This document shows, one piece after another, positions 16,935 through 27,793 of a DNA stretch of 64,000 nt. Made by a program: the position numbers and the translations under genes. This stretch comes from Kitasatospora albolonga (lineage in GTDB: Bacteria > Actinomycetota > Actinomycetes > Streptomycetales > Streptomycetaceae): NCBI GenBank assembly GCA_002082585.1, contig CP020563.1, positions 7,372,001-7,436,000 on the forward strand. The letters run 5' to 3'. Position 1 is the first letter of the stretch; the number at the start of each line of letters is the position of its first letter. A model generated the notes under the pieces. The model did not search any database and had not been told where the DNA came from. It worked only from the letters and a program-made list of their open reading frames with translations.

Positions 16935-17909
16935 TCAGGCGCGGCCCCGGGCCGCCATCCGGGCCTTGCGGGCGGCGAGCTTCTCGTCGAACTTCGCCGC
17001 CTCGCTGTCCAGCCCGCCCATGTACAGACCGAGCTCCTCCTGCGCCTTTGCACCCTCCGGGCCGAGGCCGTCGATGCTCATGACCTTCAGGAAGCGCAGC
17101 ACCGGCTGGATCACGTCGTCGTGGTGGATGCGCATGTTGTAGATCTCGCCGATCGCCATCTGCGCGGCGGCCCGCTCGAAGCCGGGCATCCCGTGGCCGG
17201 GCATCCGGAAGTTGACGACGACATCGCGCACGGCCTGCATGGTCAGGTCCGGGGCCAGCTCGAAGGCGGCGCCCAGGAGGTTGCGGTAGAAGACCATGTG
17301 CAGGTTCTCATCGGTTGCGATCCGGGCCAGCATCCGGTCGCAGACCGGGTCGCCGGACTGGTGGCCGGTGTTGCGGTGCGAGACGCGGGTGGCCAGCTCC
17401 TGGAAGGCGACGTACGCGACGGAGTGCAGCATCGAGTGCCGGTTGTCCGACTCGAAGCCCTCCGCCATGTGCGCCATGCGGAACTGCTCCAGCTTGTCCG
17501 GGTCCACGGCGCGCGAGGTGAGCAGGTAGTCGCGCATCACGATGCCGTGGCGGCCCTCCTCCGCCGTCCAGCGGTGCACCCAGGTGCCCCAGGCGCCGTC
17601 ACGGCCGAAGAGGGAGGCGATCTCGTGGTGGTAGCTGGGGAGGTTGTCCTCGGTGAGGAGGTTCACCACGAGCGCGATCTTGCCGATGTCGGTGACCTTC
17701 GACTGGTCCGCCGCCCACGCCTCGCCGTCCTCGAAGATGCCCGGGAAGTTCCGGCCGTCGGAGAACGGCACGTACTCGTGGGGCATCCAGTCCTTCGCGA
17801 CCTTGAGATGCCGGTTGAGCTCCTTCTCCACCACCTCTTCCAGCGCGTACAGCAGCTGGGCGTCGGTCCACGCCTTCGAACTGCCGAGGTGGGGAGAGGT
17901 GATCGTCAC
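16935..17909 (-). CDS. Acyl-[acyl-carrier-protein] desaturase (ferritin-like di-iron)
   Basis: 324 aa from GTG 17909, AGGAG 8 nt upstream. Both di-iron ligand motifs of the soluble FA_desaturase_2 family are present: EEGRH in HRWTAEEGRHGIVMRDYL and DENLH in ARIATDENLHMVFYRNLL. The family introduces a cis double bond into acyl-ACP (or related thioesters) using O2 and ferredoxin. Length (about 325) and the MPGHGMPGF segment fit the actinobacterial DesA branch. The C-terminus is Lys/Arg/Ala-rich (KLAARKARMAARGRA). A palindromic operator array sits 38-70 bp upstream of the start, so expression is probably controlled by a TetR-type lipid regulator encoded elsewhere. Confidence 0.92.
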   Translation of the reverse strand: MTITSPHLGSSKAWTDAQLLYALEEVVEKELNRHLKVAKDWMPHEYVPFSDGRNFPGIFEDGEAWAADQSKVTDIGKIALVVNLLTEDNLPSYHHEIASLFGRDGAWGTWVHRWTAEEGRHGIVMRDYLLTSRAVDPDKLEQFRMAHMAEGFESDNRHSMLHSVAYVAFQELATRVSHRNTGHQSGDPVCDRMLARIATDENLHMVFYRNLLGAAFELAPDLTMQAVRDVVVNFRMPGHGMPGFERAAAQMAIGEIYNMRIHHDDVIQPVLRFLKVMSIDGLGPEGAKAQEELGLYMGGLDSEAAKFDEKLAARKARMAARGRA

Positions 17910-17946
17910 GGGGAGCTCCTGGGGACGGGAGGTGGGGACGGGAATT

Positions 17947-17979
17947 ACCTACGGCTTCGTAGGTTACGAGACCGTAGGT
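17947..17979 (-). promoter_or_regulatory. Operator array upstream of the acyl-ACP desaturase
   Basis: ACCTACG at 17947-17953 is followed by two inverted copies CGTAGGT at 17958-17964 and 17973-17979 (15 bp apart). The first pair is a perfect 7-bp inverted repeat with a 4-bp centre; ACCTACGG (17947-17954) also pairs with CCGTAGGT (17972-17979). Such symmetry is typical of a TetR-family dimer site. The regulator is not in the window. Confidence 0.6.
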
Positions 17980-18080
17980 TAAGGCGACCGTAAGGGCAAA
18001 GCCAAGCCCGTCCCCGGCGGTACCCGGTCACGTACCGTTATCCGCGCAGCTCAAGGTGGTCTTTCACGGGGTTCCGGGGG

Positions 18081-20390
<2,310 letters not shown>

Positions 20391-20420
20391 ACCGGCGACG
20401 CTAGGCGGGATACCCGACAG

Positions 20421-20510
20421 CTTCTGTCGCCTTTTCCCGTGGACCTTCTACGGATCTTCCACGGGCTCTCTGTGGATCTTCCGCGGGCCTTCTGCCGACC
20501 TTCCGTCGCC
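20421..20510. repeat. Imperfect 11-bp tandem repeat array
   Basis: Consecutive 11-mers at 20445-20510 read CTTCTACGGAT, CTTCCACGGGC, TCTCTGTGGAT, CTTCCGCGGGC, CTTCTGCCGAC and CTTCCGTCGCC. A further CTTCTGTCGCC lies at 20421. The array fills the gap between the ABC-F stop and the uvrA-like start. The period equals about one DNA turn. Confidence 0.6.
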
Positions 20511-20512
20511 CC

Positions 20513-22144
20513 TCACCGCCCCGCCCGTACCTCCTCCGGCGTCGTGTCCCGCAGCTCCCCGTCCAGCCGCAGCCACCGGGTGACCCCGATCGACTCCAGG
20601 AACGGCACGTCGTGGCTCGCCACGATCAGCGCCCCCTCGTACGCCGCCAGGGCTTCGGTGAGCCGTCGTACGCTCGCGAGGTCCAGGCTGTTCGTCGGCT
20701 CGTCCAGCAACAGCAGCCGGGGCGCCGGGTCCGCCAGCAGCAGCATCGCCAGCGCCGCCCGGAAGCGCTCCCCGCCCGACAGCGTCCCGGCCGCGTGGTC
20801 GGCGGCGCCCCCCTTGAACAGGAAGTGCGCCAGCCGGGCCCGGACGCCGTTGTCCGTCAGCCCGGGTGCCGACCGCTGCACGTTCTCCACCACCGACAGC
20901 GCCTCGTCCAGCACGTCCAGGCGCTGCGGGAGGAACCCCAGCGGCACCAGCGCCTCCACCTCGCCGGAGACCGGGGCGAGCTCACCCGCGACCGTCCGCA
21001 GCAGCGCCGTCTTGCCCGCCCCGTTGCGCCCGGTCAGCGCGATCCGCTCGGGGCCGCGCACCGCGAACTCCCCGCGCAGCGGAGGACCGTAGGGCGGCAC
21101 AGGATCACGCAGGAGCAGCACCTCGCTCCCCGGATGCACCCGGGTCCTCGGCAGCGCGATGCGGATCTCCTCGTCCGCGCGGACCGCCGCCTCCGCCTCG
21201 CCGAGCCGCTCCCTGGCCTCCGCCAGCCGCTCGGTGTGCAGGATGCGGTGCTTGCCCGCCGACTCCTGGGCGGACCGCTTGCGCTGGCCCATCACCACTT
21301 TGGGCTCCCGCTTGGTGTCCCACATCTTCTGCCCGTACCGCCTGCGCCGGGCCAGCTTCATATGGGCGTCGGCCAGTTCGCGCTTCTGCCGCTGCACATC
21401 CGACTCGGCGGCCCGCACCATGCGCTGCGCCGCCTCCTGCTCGATCGCGAGCGCCTCCTCGTACGCCGACAGGTTCCCGCCGTACCAGGTGACCGAGCCC
21501 TCCCGCAGATCCGCGATCCGGTCCACCCGCTCCAGCAGCTCACGGTCGTGGCTCACCACGAGCAGCGCCCCGGTCCAGGCGTCCACGGCGTCGTACAGCC
21601 TCTTGCGGGCGACCGCGTCCAGGTTGTTCGTCGGCTCGTCCAGCAGCAGCACCCCGGGGCGGGCCAGCAGCAGCGCGGCCAGCCGCAGGAGGACGCACTC
21701 GCCACCGGACATCTCCCCGACCGTGCGGTCCAGGCCGATGTGCCCGAGGCCGAGCCCGTCCAGGAGGGCGCGGGCGCGCACCTCCACGTCCCAGTCGTCA
21801 CCGATCACCGTGAAGAGCTCCTCGCGGACGTCACCCGCCTCGACGGCGTCGATCGCCGCCCGCCGCTCCGCGATGCCCAGCGCCCGGTCGACCCGCAGGG
21901 CGGTGTCCAGGGTCACGGTCTGCGGCAGATACCCCAGCCCGCCGACGGTCCTGATCTGCCCCTCCAGCGGGGCGAGTTCACCGGCGATCAGCCGCAACAG
22001 GGTGGATTTGCCGCACCCGTTGAGCCCGATCAGCCCGGTACGGCCGGGGCCCATGGCGAAGTCGAAGCCGGAGAAGACCTCGGTGCCGTCGGGCCAGGAG
22101 AAGGAGAGGGAGGCACAGCTGATGTGGGTGTCGGACGCTGACAT
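20513..22144 (-). CDS. ABC-F family ATPase
   Basis: 543 aa from ATG 22144 with GGGAGA upstream. Two ABC cassettes on one chain and no membrane segments: Walker A LIGLNGCGKSTLLRL and LTGRNGAGKTALLRT; signatures EMSGGECVLLRLA and TLSGGERFRAALA; Walker B LLLDEPTNNLDA and LLLDEPTNSLDL. A linker of about 80 charged residues (QRMVRAAESDVQRQKRELAD) joins them. This is the ABC-F layout: cytosolic proteins acting on the ribosomal E site, as antibiotic-protection or translation factors. The second signature and long linker resemble the macrolide/streptogramin-protection group, but assignment needs phylogeny. The 239-bp stretch 22145-22383 upstream has no gene and may hold a regulatory leader; I see no clear attenuator. 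Confidence 0.9.
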   Translation of the reverse strand: MSASDTHISCASLSFSWPDGTEVFSGFDFAMGPGRTGLIGLNGCGKSTLLRLIAGELAPLEGQIRTVGGLGYLPQTVTLDTALRVDRALGIAERRAAIDAVEAGDVREELFTVIGDDWDVEVRARALLDGLGLGHIGLDRTVGEMSGGECVLLRLAALLLARPGVLLLDEPTNNLDAVARKRLYDAVDAWTGALLVVSHDRELLERVDRIADLREGSVTWYGGNLSAYEEALAIEQEAAQRMVRAAESDVQRQKRELADAHMKLARRRRYGQKMWDTKREPKVVMGQRKRSAQESAGKHRILHTERLAEARERLGEAEAAVRADEEIRIALPRTRVHPGSEVLLLRDPVPPYGPPLRGEFAVRGPERIALTGRNGAGKTALLRTVAGELAPVSGEVEALVPLGFLPQRLDVLDEALSVVENVQRSAPGLTDNGVRARLAHFLFKGGAADHAAGTLSGGERFRAALAMLLLADPAPRLLLLDEPTNSLDLASVRRLTEALAAYEGALIVASHDVPFLESIGVTRWLRLDGELRDTTPEEVRAGR

Positions 22145-22383
22145 ACGGGTCTCCCGTGTACGTCGGAGGAGAGGGTGAGGGGACGGCTGAGAGGCTGAGA
22201 TCGCACACGGGCGCCTTCGGCCACGACGGGGCGTGGCGGCGCCGCACGGTGCGGGGGGCCTCAGATCAGCAACGTCCTTCTCCGATCCGACGACTACAGG
22301 GACAACACGACGGTAGAGCCGGGGCGCACGGCCCGGCAACGGGTTTTCCGGCTGTCCGGCTCAGAGGGTCGGCGGTCCGCCGG

Positions 22384-22800
22384 TCAGCAGGCGCCGCCGA
22401 GCAGATCGGTCAGGTCCCGGTCCAGATCCAGATAGCGGTACTCGTCGCCCACCGGCACCAGCTCCTGCGCCCGCTCCAGGAAGTGACGCAGCTCCGCCGT
22501 GCGTACGTGGACCATGGCGATGCCCTCGGCGGCGTGGAACTCCAGCACCGTCCGCTCGTACCCGAACGGCCGGACCCGGACGTCACCCTCCCCGGCCGGA
22601 GTGTCGATGCCGGCCGTCAGCAGCTCGCGGGAGAACTCCCAGGACACCTCGGTCCCCTCCAGGGTCGCCGGGGCCGGGAAGGCCATCCGCACGGCGAAGG
22701 GGTCCTTGAAGTCGTAACTCAGAGTGGCCGGCAGGGTTTCCATCCGCGGTGCGGACGCGACCATGCGGGCCTGCACGGACTGCTCGATAACGCTGGACAA
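22384..22800 (-). CDS. SsgA-like sporulation/cell-division protein (SALP)
   Basis: 138 aa from a TTG at 22800 with AAGGGAG 6 nt upstream; this gives the normal family length (about 135-140). A longer frame to an ATG at 22875 lacks a ribosome site. Family features: LPATLSYDFKDPFAVRMAFP, VSWEFSRELLTAG, VRVRPFGYERTVLEF and the C-terminal VPVGDEYRYLDLDRDLTDLL. SsgA-like proteins are restricted to sporulating actinomycetes and control septum placement, FtsZ recruitment or spore-wall synthesis. The paralogue cannot be named from sequence alone; it is not next to ftsZ here. Confidence 0.9.
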   Translation of the reverse strand: MSSVIEQSVQARMVASAPRMETLPATLSYDFKDPFAVRMAFPAPATLEGTEVSWEFSRELLTAGIDTPAGEGDVRVRPFGYERTVLEFHAAEGIAMVHVRTAELRHFLERAQELVPVGDEYRYLDLDRDLTDLLGGAC

Positions 22801-22950
22801 GACCTGCTCCCTTTCGCGGCTGGGTGAACGGTTCCCGGCATTGGAGTAGACGACGGAAAGCATCGATCCGTGCACCGGCTGGTGGCGTGAGCTGCGTCAC
22901 CGCCTTCAGCGGCTCGCCCACACCCGCCACACACCTGCACTCCTGCCCCG

Positions 22951-22985
22951 TCGGTGGCGAGGCACCCCAAGGGCCTCGCCACCGA
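22951..22985 (-). terminator. Hairpin after the ABC exporter operon
   Basis: Perfect 13-bp inverted repeat TCGGTGGCGAGGC / GCCTCGCCACCGA with loop ACCCCAAGG, 44 bp past the permease stop. No T-tract; the termination role is inferred from position. Confidence 0.55.
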
Positions 22986-23029
22986 TCACCCCCTGAGGGC
23001 CGTCCTCTCCCTCAGAGCCTTCAGGTCCC

Positions 23030-24751
23030 TCAGGTGCCCACCGGCTTCCGCTCCTGGTTCCCCTTGACGGACCCGCGCTCCATCCGGTCGAGCCAGCCGC
23101 CGCCGTCCGGCTGCTGCTGGGAGGCGATGGACTTGCCGTACCGCAGTCGGACGAACGTCTCCGGGAGCCGCGCCTCCAGCCGCCGGTACGCGATACGGCC
23201 GAACAGCCACGCGGCCACCGCCCCGTTCAGCACACCGACGGGCACCGCGGCCCACGCCAGGAGGGTCCGGCCCGTCAGCAGCGCGGGCACCGCGAGGGCG
23301 ACGGTCGGCAGCGCGGACAGCAGCGTCCCGTACAGGGCGATCCAGAGCTGGTACGAGATGTCCCCCGCGTCGTTCGGCCCGACCCGGTATTTGGGGTCGA
23401 CGCCCGGTGTGGCCGCGACGACCGACAGCAGCACCGCCACCCCCGCCGCACACCCCAGCACCGCCGGGAGCAGCGCCGACGCGAGCGCCCAGAAGCGGTG
23501 CTCGCCCGAGAACAGGGTGAACGCCGCCGTCAGGACGACCGACGCCGGGCCGAAGAGGACCAGCAACGCCGCCTGGCGGCCCCGGATGTCCGCGCGCACG
23601 GCCCCCCGGCCCGCGCCGACCACCGTAAGCCAGAGCGCCGTGCCGTCCTGGCCCAGCAGGTTGCACGAGGTCAGCGCGGTCATCAGCGCCAGCGCGAGCC
23701 CCGTGAAGGCCAGCAGTTCAGGCACCCGGGAGACCAGCCCGATCAGCCCGATGAACAGACCGGTCCAGGCGCCGGACTGGAGCTCCAGCGACCGCCAGGG
23801 GTCGCGCCACCACTGCCGCAGCTCCCTCCCCATGACCGCCCCCGTCGCCGTACCGGGCAGGACCGGCCGCCCCGTCAGCACCTGGCTGCCCAGCGGCCGG
23901 AAGCGCCGCCGCGAGGTGCGGACCGGGGTGCGCGGGGTCAGCACGAGCGCGCACACCCCCGCCATCGCGACGGCGGCGGCCGTCAGGGCCAGCAGCCACC
24001 CGAGCGCCGCCCCCCACCGGCCCCCTGCCGCCGCCTCGACGGCGAGAACCGGCCACGCCGTCGGGAACGCCTCCAGGACCCGGGCCGCCGTTCCGCCCGG
24101 CAGCCCGTCGCGCACGACCGCCGCCACCCCCTGCTGGGTGCTGGAGACCGCCAGCCACCCGGTGAACAGCCCCGCGATGAGGAGCCCGTACTGGATCGCC
24201 GACATGGTCACCCCGAGCCGGGAGCCCATCGCCGAGCCCATCAGCGCGTACACCGTCCGCGACAGCGCCACCATGAACACCAGCAGCGGCGGTACGGCGA
24301 GCAGCGCCACCGGCAGCACGGGAAGAGACCCCCGGTCGACGGCGTGCACGCCCACGGCCCCCAGTGACAGCACGGTCACGGCGGGGCCGTAGCCGACGCA
24401 CGCCGTGGCGAGCAACGCCAGGCCGAGACGGCGTCGGCCCACCGGCAGCAGAGAGAAGAACGCCGGCCGCAGCACCCCCGCCCCCGACGCGAAGACCGGG
24501 CCGAGCATCCAGCCCACCCCCCACACCGCGAGCACCAGCAGCAGCACGTCACGCCGGGCGTCCGCCCCACCGGCCGACAGGACCGCGCCCCAGGTGGCGA
24601 GGACGGCCCCCGGCCAGAACACCACCCGGCTGAGCCGCACACCGTCGGACGAGTGGCCCAGGACCGTGAACTTCAGCCGCACCAGCGGCTGGACGATCCC
24701 CAGGAAACCGGTCGGCGATCCGCCACCGGCCCCGGTCAGGAATCCAGCCAT
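23030..24751 (-). CDS. ABC exporter permease (large, about 12 TM)
   Basis: 573 aa from ATG 24751, overlapping the ATPase gene end by 16 bp. Many hydrophobic spans are visible (for example LGLALLATACVGYGPAVTVL, LAGLFTGWLAVSS-like and LALMTALTSCNLLG), with Arg-rich loops between. No sequence motif names the substrate. Coupling to the ATP-binding protein and divergence from a two-component system suggest a detoxification or envelope-stress exporter. The C-terminus (RLRYGKSIASQQQPDGGGWLDRMERG) is cytoplasmic and charged. Confidence 0.85.
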   Translation of the reverse strand: MAGFLTGAGGGSPTGFLGIVQPLVRLKFTVLGHSSDGVRLSRVVFWPGAVLATWGAVLSAGGADARRDVLLLVLAVWGVGWMLGPVFASGAGVLRPAFFSLLPVGRRRLGLALLATACVGYGPAVTVLSLGAVGVHAVDRGSLPVLPVALLAVPPLLVFMVALSRTVYALMGSAMGSRLGVTMSAIQYGLLIAGLFTGWLAVSSTQQGVAAVVRDGLPGGTAARVLEAFPTAWPVLAVEAAAGGRWGAALGWLLALTAAAVAMAGVCALVLTPRTPVRTSRRRFRPLGSQVLTGRPVLPGTATGAVMGRELRQWWRDPWRSLELQSGAWTGLFIGLIGLVSRVPELLAFTGLALALMTALTSCNLLGQDGTALWLTVVGAGRGAVRADIRGRQAALLVLFGPASVVLTAAFTLFSGEHRFWALASALLPAVLGCAAGVAVLLSVVAATPGVDPKYRVGPNDAGDISYQLWIALYGTLLSALPTVALAVPALLTGRTLLAWAAVPVGVLNGAVAAWLFGRIAYRRLEARLPETFVRLRYGKSIASQQQPDGGGWLDRMERGSVKGNQERKPVGT

Positions 24752-25521
24752 GTCAGCTCCTCCTCGGCGACGGAGCGCTGACCGACCAGCGTGACGAAGG
24801 CGTCCTCCAGACTCCCCGCGCCGCTCACCTCCGCGAGCGTGCCGTCCGCCCGCACCTTTCCGTCCGCGATCACCGCGACCCGCTCGCAGACCTGTTCCAC
24901 CAGCGGCATCACATGACTGGAGATGACCACCGAACCGCCCGCGGCGGCGAACCTCCGCAGAATCGCGGTCAGCACCCGTGCCGACACCGGATCGACGGCC
25001 TCGTACGGCTCGTCGAGGACGAGCACCTTCGGCGCGTGCAGCAGCGCCGTGGCCAGACCGATCTTCTTCCGCATCCCCGTCGAGTACTCGATGAGCAGGG
25101 TGCCCGCCTTCTCCGCCTCGTCCAGTTCGAGCACGCGCAGCAGCTCCACGGTCCGCGCCCGCACGATCTCGCGGTCGATCCCGCGCAACTGCCCCCAGTA
25201 GGTGAGCAGTTCACCGCCGGTCAGCCGTTCGGGCAGCGCCAGACCGTCGGGCAGCACCCCCAGCAGGCGCTTCGCGTCCTCGGGCCGCTCCCATACGTCG
25301 ACACCGAGCACCCGCGCCGTCCCCGCGTCGGGCCGCAGCAGCCCGACCGCCATGGACAGTGAGGTGGTCTTGCCCGCGCCGTTCGGTCCGACGAGCCCCA
25401 TCAGACAACCGCGCGGCACCGCGAGGGTCACCGCGTCGGCGGCCGGTCTGCCGTTGAAGGACTTCGTCAGACCGGCCAGTTCGAAGCCGGGGCCGATCGT
25501 GTCGGCAGTCGTGTCTTCCAT
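24736..25521 (-). CDS. ABC transporter ATP-binding protein
   Basis: 261 aa. Walker A GLVGPNGAGKTTSL, signature LIEYSTGMRKKIGLATALLH (the canonical LSGGQ is replaced by YSTGM, as in several CcmA/NatA-type exporters), Walker B VLVLDEPYEAVDPVSA and H-loop SVVISSHVMP. It powers the permease encoded by the overlapping downstream gene. Divergent from the histidine kinase gene; two 15-bp direct repeats lie in the 125-bp intergenic region and may control both. Confidence 0.92.
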   Translation of the reverse strand: MEDTTADTIGPGFELAGLTKSFNGRPAADAVTLAVPRGCLMGLVGPNGAGKTTSLSMAVGLLRPDAGTARVLGVDVWERPEDAKRLLGVLPDGLALPERLTGGELLTYWGQLRGIDREIVRARTVELLRVLELDEAEKAGTLLIEYSTGMRKKIGLATALLHAPKVLVLDEPYEAVDPVSARVLTAILRRFAAAGGSVVISSHVMPLVEQVCERVAVIADGKVRADGTLAEVSGAGSLEDAFVTLVGQRSVAEEELTWLDS

Positions 25522-25559
25522 ACGCCGAGCCTGGCCGCTCCCCGAGGCCCCGGTCCATC

Positions 25560-25596
25560 GGCCGACCGGCCAGAGGGCCCTGGCCGACCGGCCAGA
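25560..25596. promoter_or_regulatory. Two 15-bp direct repeats between ABC exporter and sensor kinase
   Basis: GGCCGACCGGCCAGA occurs at 25560-25574 and 25582-25596, 22 bp apart start to start, i.e. two helical turns. The second copy reads TGGCC-GACC-GGCCA, so each unit is also an inverted repeat. This is the arrangement of a response-regulator dimer-pair site. The local response regulator is the natural candidate. Confidence 0.5.
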
Positions 25597-25646
25597 ATCC
25601 GCACCGCCGGACGGAACGGGCGGCCGGGCGTGCTTACGCTTCCCCG

Positions 25647-27050
25647 GTGAGCGAACCCGGTGCCCGTCACCCCCTTCCGCGGTCGCCGCTGCCCGGGGAG
25701 CTTGCGGCGGCGGGCCGCACCGGCCCGCCGGAAGCAGGACGCGTACGCCGTACGCCGCGTGACTGGGCGGTCGACTGCCTCGCCTTCGGCTGGGCCCTTC
25801 TGTGCGGTGCGGTGCTCCTCCGGGTCGTCGCCGACTACGACCACCTGCCGCTCTGGATCAGGGCGCTGGACGTACCGCTCGGCGCGCTGGCCTGTCTGGC
25901 CCTGTGGTGGCGGCGGTCGTATCCGGTGACCGTCGCCCTGATCGGGATACCGGCCATGTCGTTCGCCAACACCTCGGTGGGCGCCGCGACGGTGATCCTG
26001 CTCAATCTGGGGCTCCGGGTCCCCTGGCAGCGGGCGCTGCCGGTCGTCGCCCTGTGCATCGTGACGGTGGCCCCCTACGTGCTCGTCTACAGCGTCCCCC
26101 ACGAAGGCGGCTGGGCCGTCGCCTCCTTCATCCTCGCCTACTACCTGGCCTTCTTCTCCTGGGGCAGCGCGCTGCGGGCCCGTCGGCTGCTGGTGCTGAA
26201 ACTGCGTGAGGACGCGGACCGGGAGCGGGCGGAGCATGCCCGGCGGCTCGCCGACAGCCGCCGGGCCGAACGGGCCGCCATCGCACGGGAGATGCACGAT
26301 GTGCTGGCCCACCGGATCTCGCTGCTCTCCGTACACGCCGGGGCCCTCGTCTACCGGACGAAGCAGACGGACGCAGGCCGGGCACCCGCGCTGAGCGGCG
26401 CCGAGATCGTCGAGAGCGCACAGGTCATCCGTGACAACGCGCACCAGGCCCTGGAGGAGCTGCACGACATGCTGCGTGTGCTGCGCTCCGACGAACGCCA
26501 TGAGCCGGGCCCGGGGGACCGGCGCGGCGCCACGGCCGACAGCACGGCGGCCCCGCAGCCGAGGATGGCCGACATCGCGCACCTGGTCGAGGAGGCGCGG
26601 GCCGCGGGCCAGCAGATCGATCTACGGGCCGAGGGCCGCGCGGCGACCTGCGTACGGGACGAAGCTCCTGATTCCACCGGCCTACGGGACGAAGTCCCCG
26701 ATCCCGACGACGTACGGGACGACCCCTCCGGCCCCACCGGTCCGCAGCGCCCCGTCCCGCGCTCCCAGGTCCAGCGCACCGCCTACCGTCTGGTCCAGGA
26801 GGGCCTGACCAACGCCCGCAAGCACGCCCCGGGCGCACGGGTGACGGTACGGGTCGCGGGCGCGCCCGGCGCGGGGCTGACCGTGGAGGTCCGCAGCCCG
26901 CTGCCGGTCGGGGTCACCACCTCCGAGATCCCGGGTGCCGGCGCCGGGCTGACCGGGCTCCGCGAGCGGGTGGAACTGGACGGCGGCTCCCTGGAACACG
27001 GCAGCAGGGAAGGCGCGTTCGTCCTCCGGGCGCGGCTACCGTGGCCCTGA
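25647..27050 (+). CDS. Sensor histidine kinase (NarL-partner type, HisKA_3)
   Basis: 467 aa from GTG 25647; TACGCT ends 6 nt upstream, so probably leaderless. About five or six TM helices lie at 40-175 with no large extracytoplasmic domain. The dimerisation/phosphoacceptor motif AIAREMHDVLAHRISLLSVH places the phospho-His at H217. The HATPase domain near 370-467 has VQEGLTNARKHAPGA and GAGLTGLRERV. Between them, residues about 330-372 hold an unusual three-copy insertion (VRDEAPDSTG, LRDEVPDPDD, VRDDPSGPTG). It overlaps the frame of the response regulator region and forms one operon with it. Its stimulus may be a compound exported by the divergent ABC system. Confidence 0.9.
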   Translation: MSEPGARHPLPRSPLPGELAAAGRTGPPEAGRVRRTPRDWAVDCLAFGWALLCGAVLLRVVADYDHLPLWIRALDVPLGALACLALWWRRSYPVTVALIGIPAMSFANTSVGAATVILLNLGLRVPWQRALPVVALCIVTVAPYVLVYSVPHEGGWAVASFILAYYLAFFSWGSALRARRLLVLKLREDADRERAEHARRLADSRRAERAAIAREMHDVLAHRISLLSVHAGALVYRTKQTDAGRAPALSGAEIVESAQVIRDNAHQALEELHDMLRVLRSDERHEPGPGDRRGATADSTAAPQPRMADIAHLVEEARAAGQQIDLRAEGRAATCVRDEAPDSTGLRDEVPDPDDVRDDPSGPTGPQRPVPRSQVQRTAYRLVQEGLTNARKHAPGARVTVRVAGAPGAGLTVEVRSPLPVGVTTSEIPGAGAGLTGLRERVELDGGSLEHGSREGAFVLRARLPWP

Positions 27051-27106
27051 CCGTGGAGCCGTGGCACGACCGTCATGAACACGGGGTTCAGGCGAAGGGG
27101 AGCTGG

Positions 27107-27793
27107 ATGGTTCGGGTGCTGCTGGCCGACGACGACGCGCTGGTCCGCGCCGGGCTGCGGCTGATGCTGCGCGGGGCGGCCGGGATCGAGGTCGTCGCCG
27201 AGGCGGCCGACGGCGCGGCGGTGGCGGACGCCGTACGGGACAGCGCGCCCGATGTGGTGCTGATGGACATCCGGATGCCGGTGATGGACGGGATCACGGC
27301 GACGCGCGAGGTGACCGGCGCCCCGGAACCGGGCCCGCGCGTGATCGTCCTGACCACGTTCGACGCCGAAGGGCTGGTGCTGCGGGCGATGCGTGCCGGT
27401 GCGGCCGGGTATCTCCTCAAGCACACCGACCCCGAGGAGATCGTCGAGGCTGTGTACCGCGCGGCCCGCGGCGAACCGGTCCTCTCGCCCTCCGCCGCCC
27501 GCGCCCTGATCGACCACGCGGCCGCCGGGGACGGCACCGACACGCGTACGGCCGACGCGGCACGGCGGCTCGCGCTCCTGTCGCCGCGCGAACGCGAGAT
27601 CGCGGACGCCGTCGCCGACGGACGCTCGAACGCGGAGATCGGGGAGCGGCTGTTCCTCTCCGTCGGCACCGTCAAGGCCACGGTCTCCAGCGCCCTGGCC
27701 AAACTGGGCCTCGACAACCGCATCCAGCTGGCCCTGCTGGCCCACGACGCCCGCCGCCATGACGCCGTGGACGCCCCTGAGGAGTTCTCCTAG
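27107..27793 (+). CDS. LuxR/NarL-family response regulator
   Basis: 228 aa from ATG 27107 preceded by AAGGGGAG. Receiver domain with acidic pocket DDD at 8-10, phospho-Asp54 (VVLMDIRMPVMDG), the Thr (VLTTF) and Lys (YLLKHTDPEE). The C-terminal HTH is LSPREREIADAVADGRSNAEI and LFLSVGTVKATVSSALAKL. It pairs with the kinase 56 bp upstream. An earlier in-frame start overlapping the kinase stop exists but lacks a good ribosome site. Its stop overlaps by 4 bp the stop of the convergent YCII gene. Confidence 0.93.
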   Translation: MVRVLLADDDALVRAGLRLMLRGAAGIEVVAEAADGAAVADAVRDSAPDVVLMDIRMPVMDGITATREVTGAPEPGPRVIVLTTFDAEGLVLRAMRAGAAGYLLKHTDPEEIVEAVYRAARGEPVLSPSAARALIDHAAAGDGTDTRTADAARRLALLSPREREIADAVADGRSNAEIGERLFLSVGTVKATVSSALAKLGLDNRIQLALLAHDARRHDAVDAPEEFS

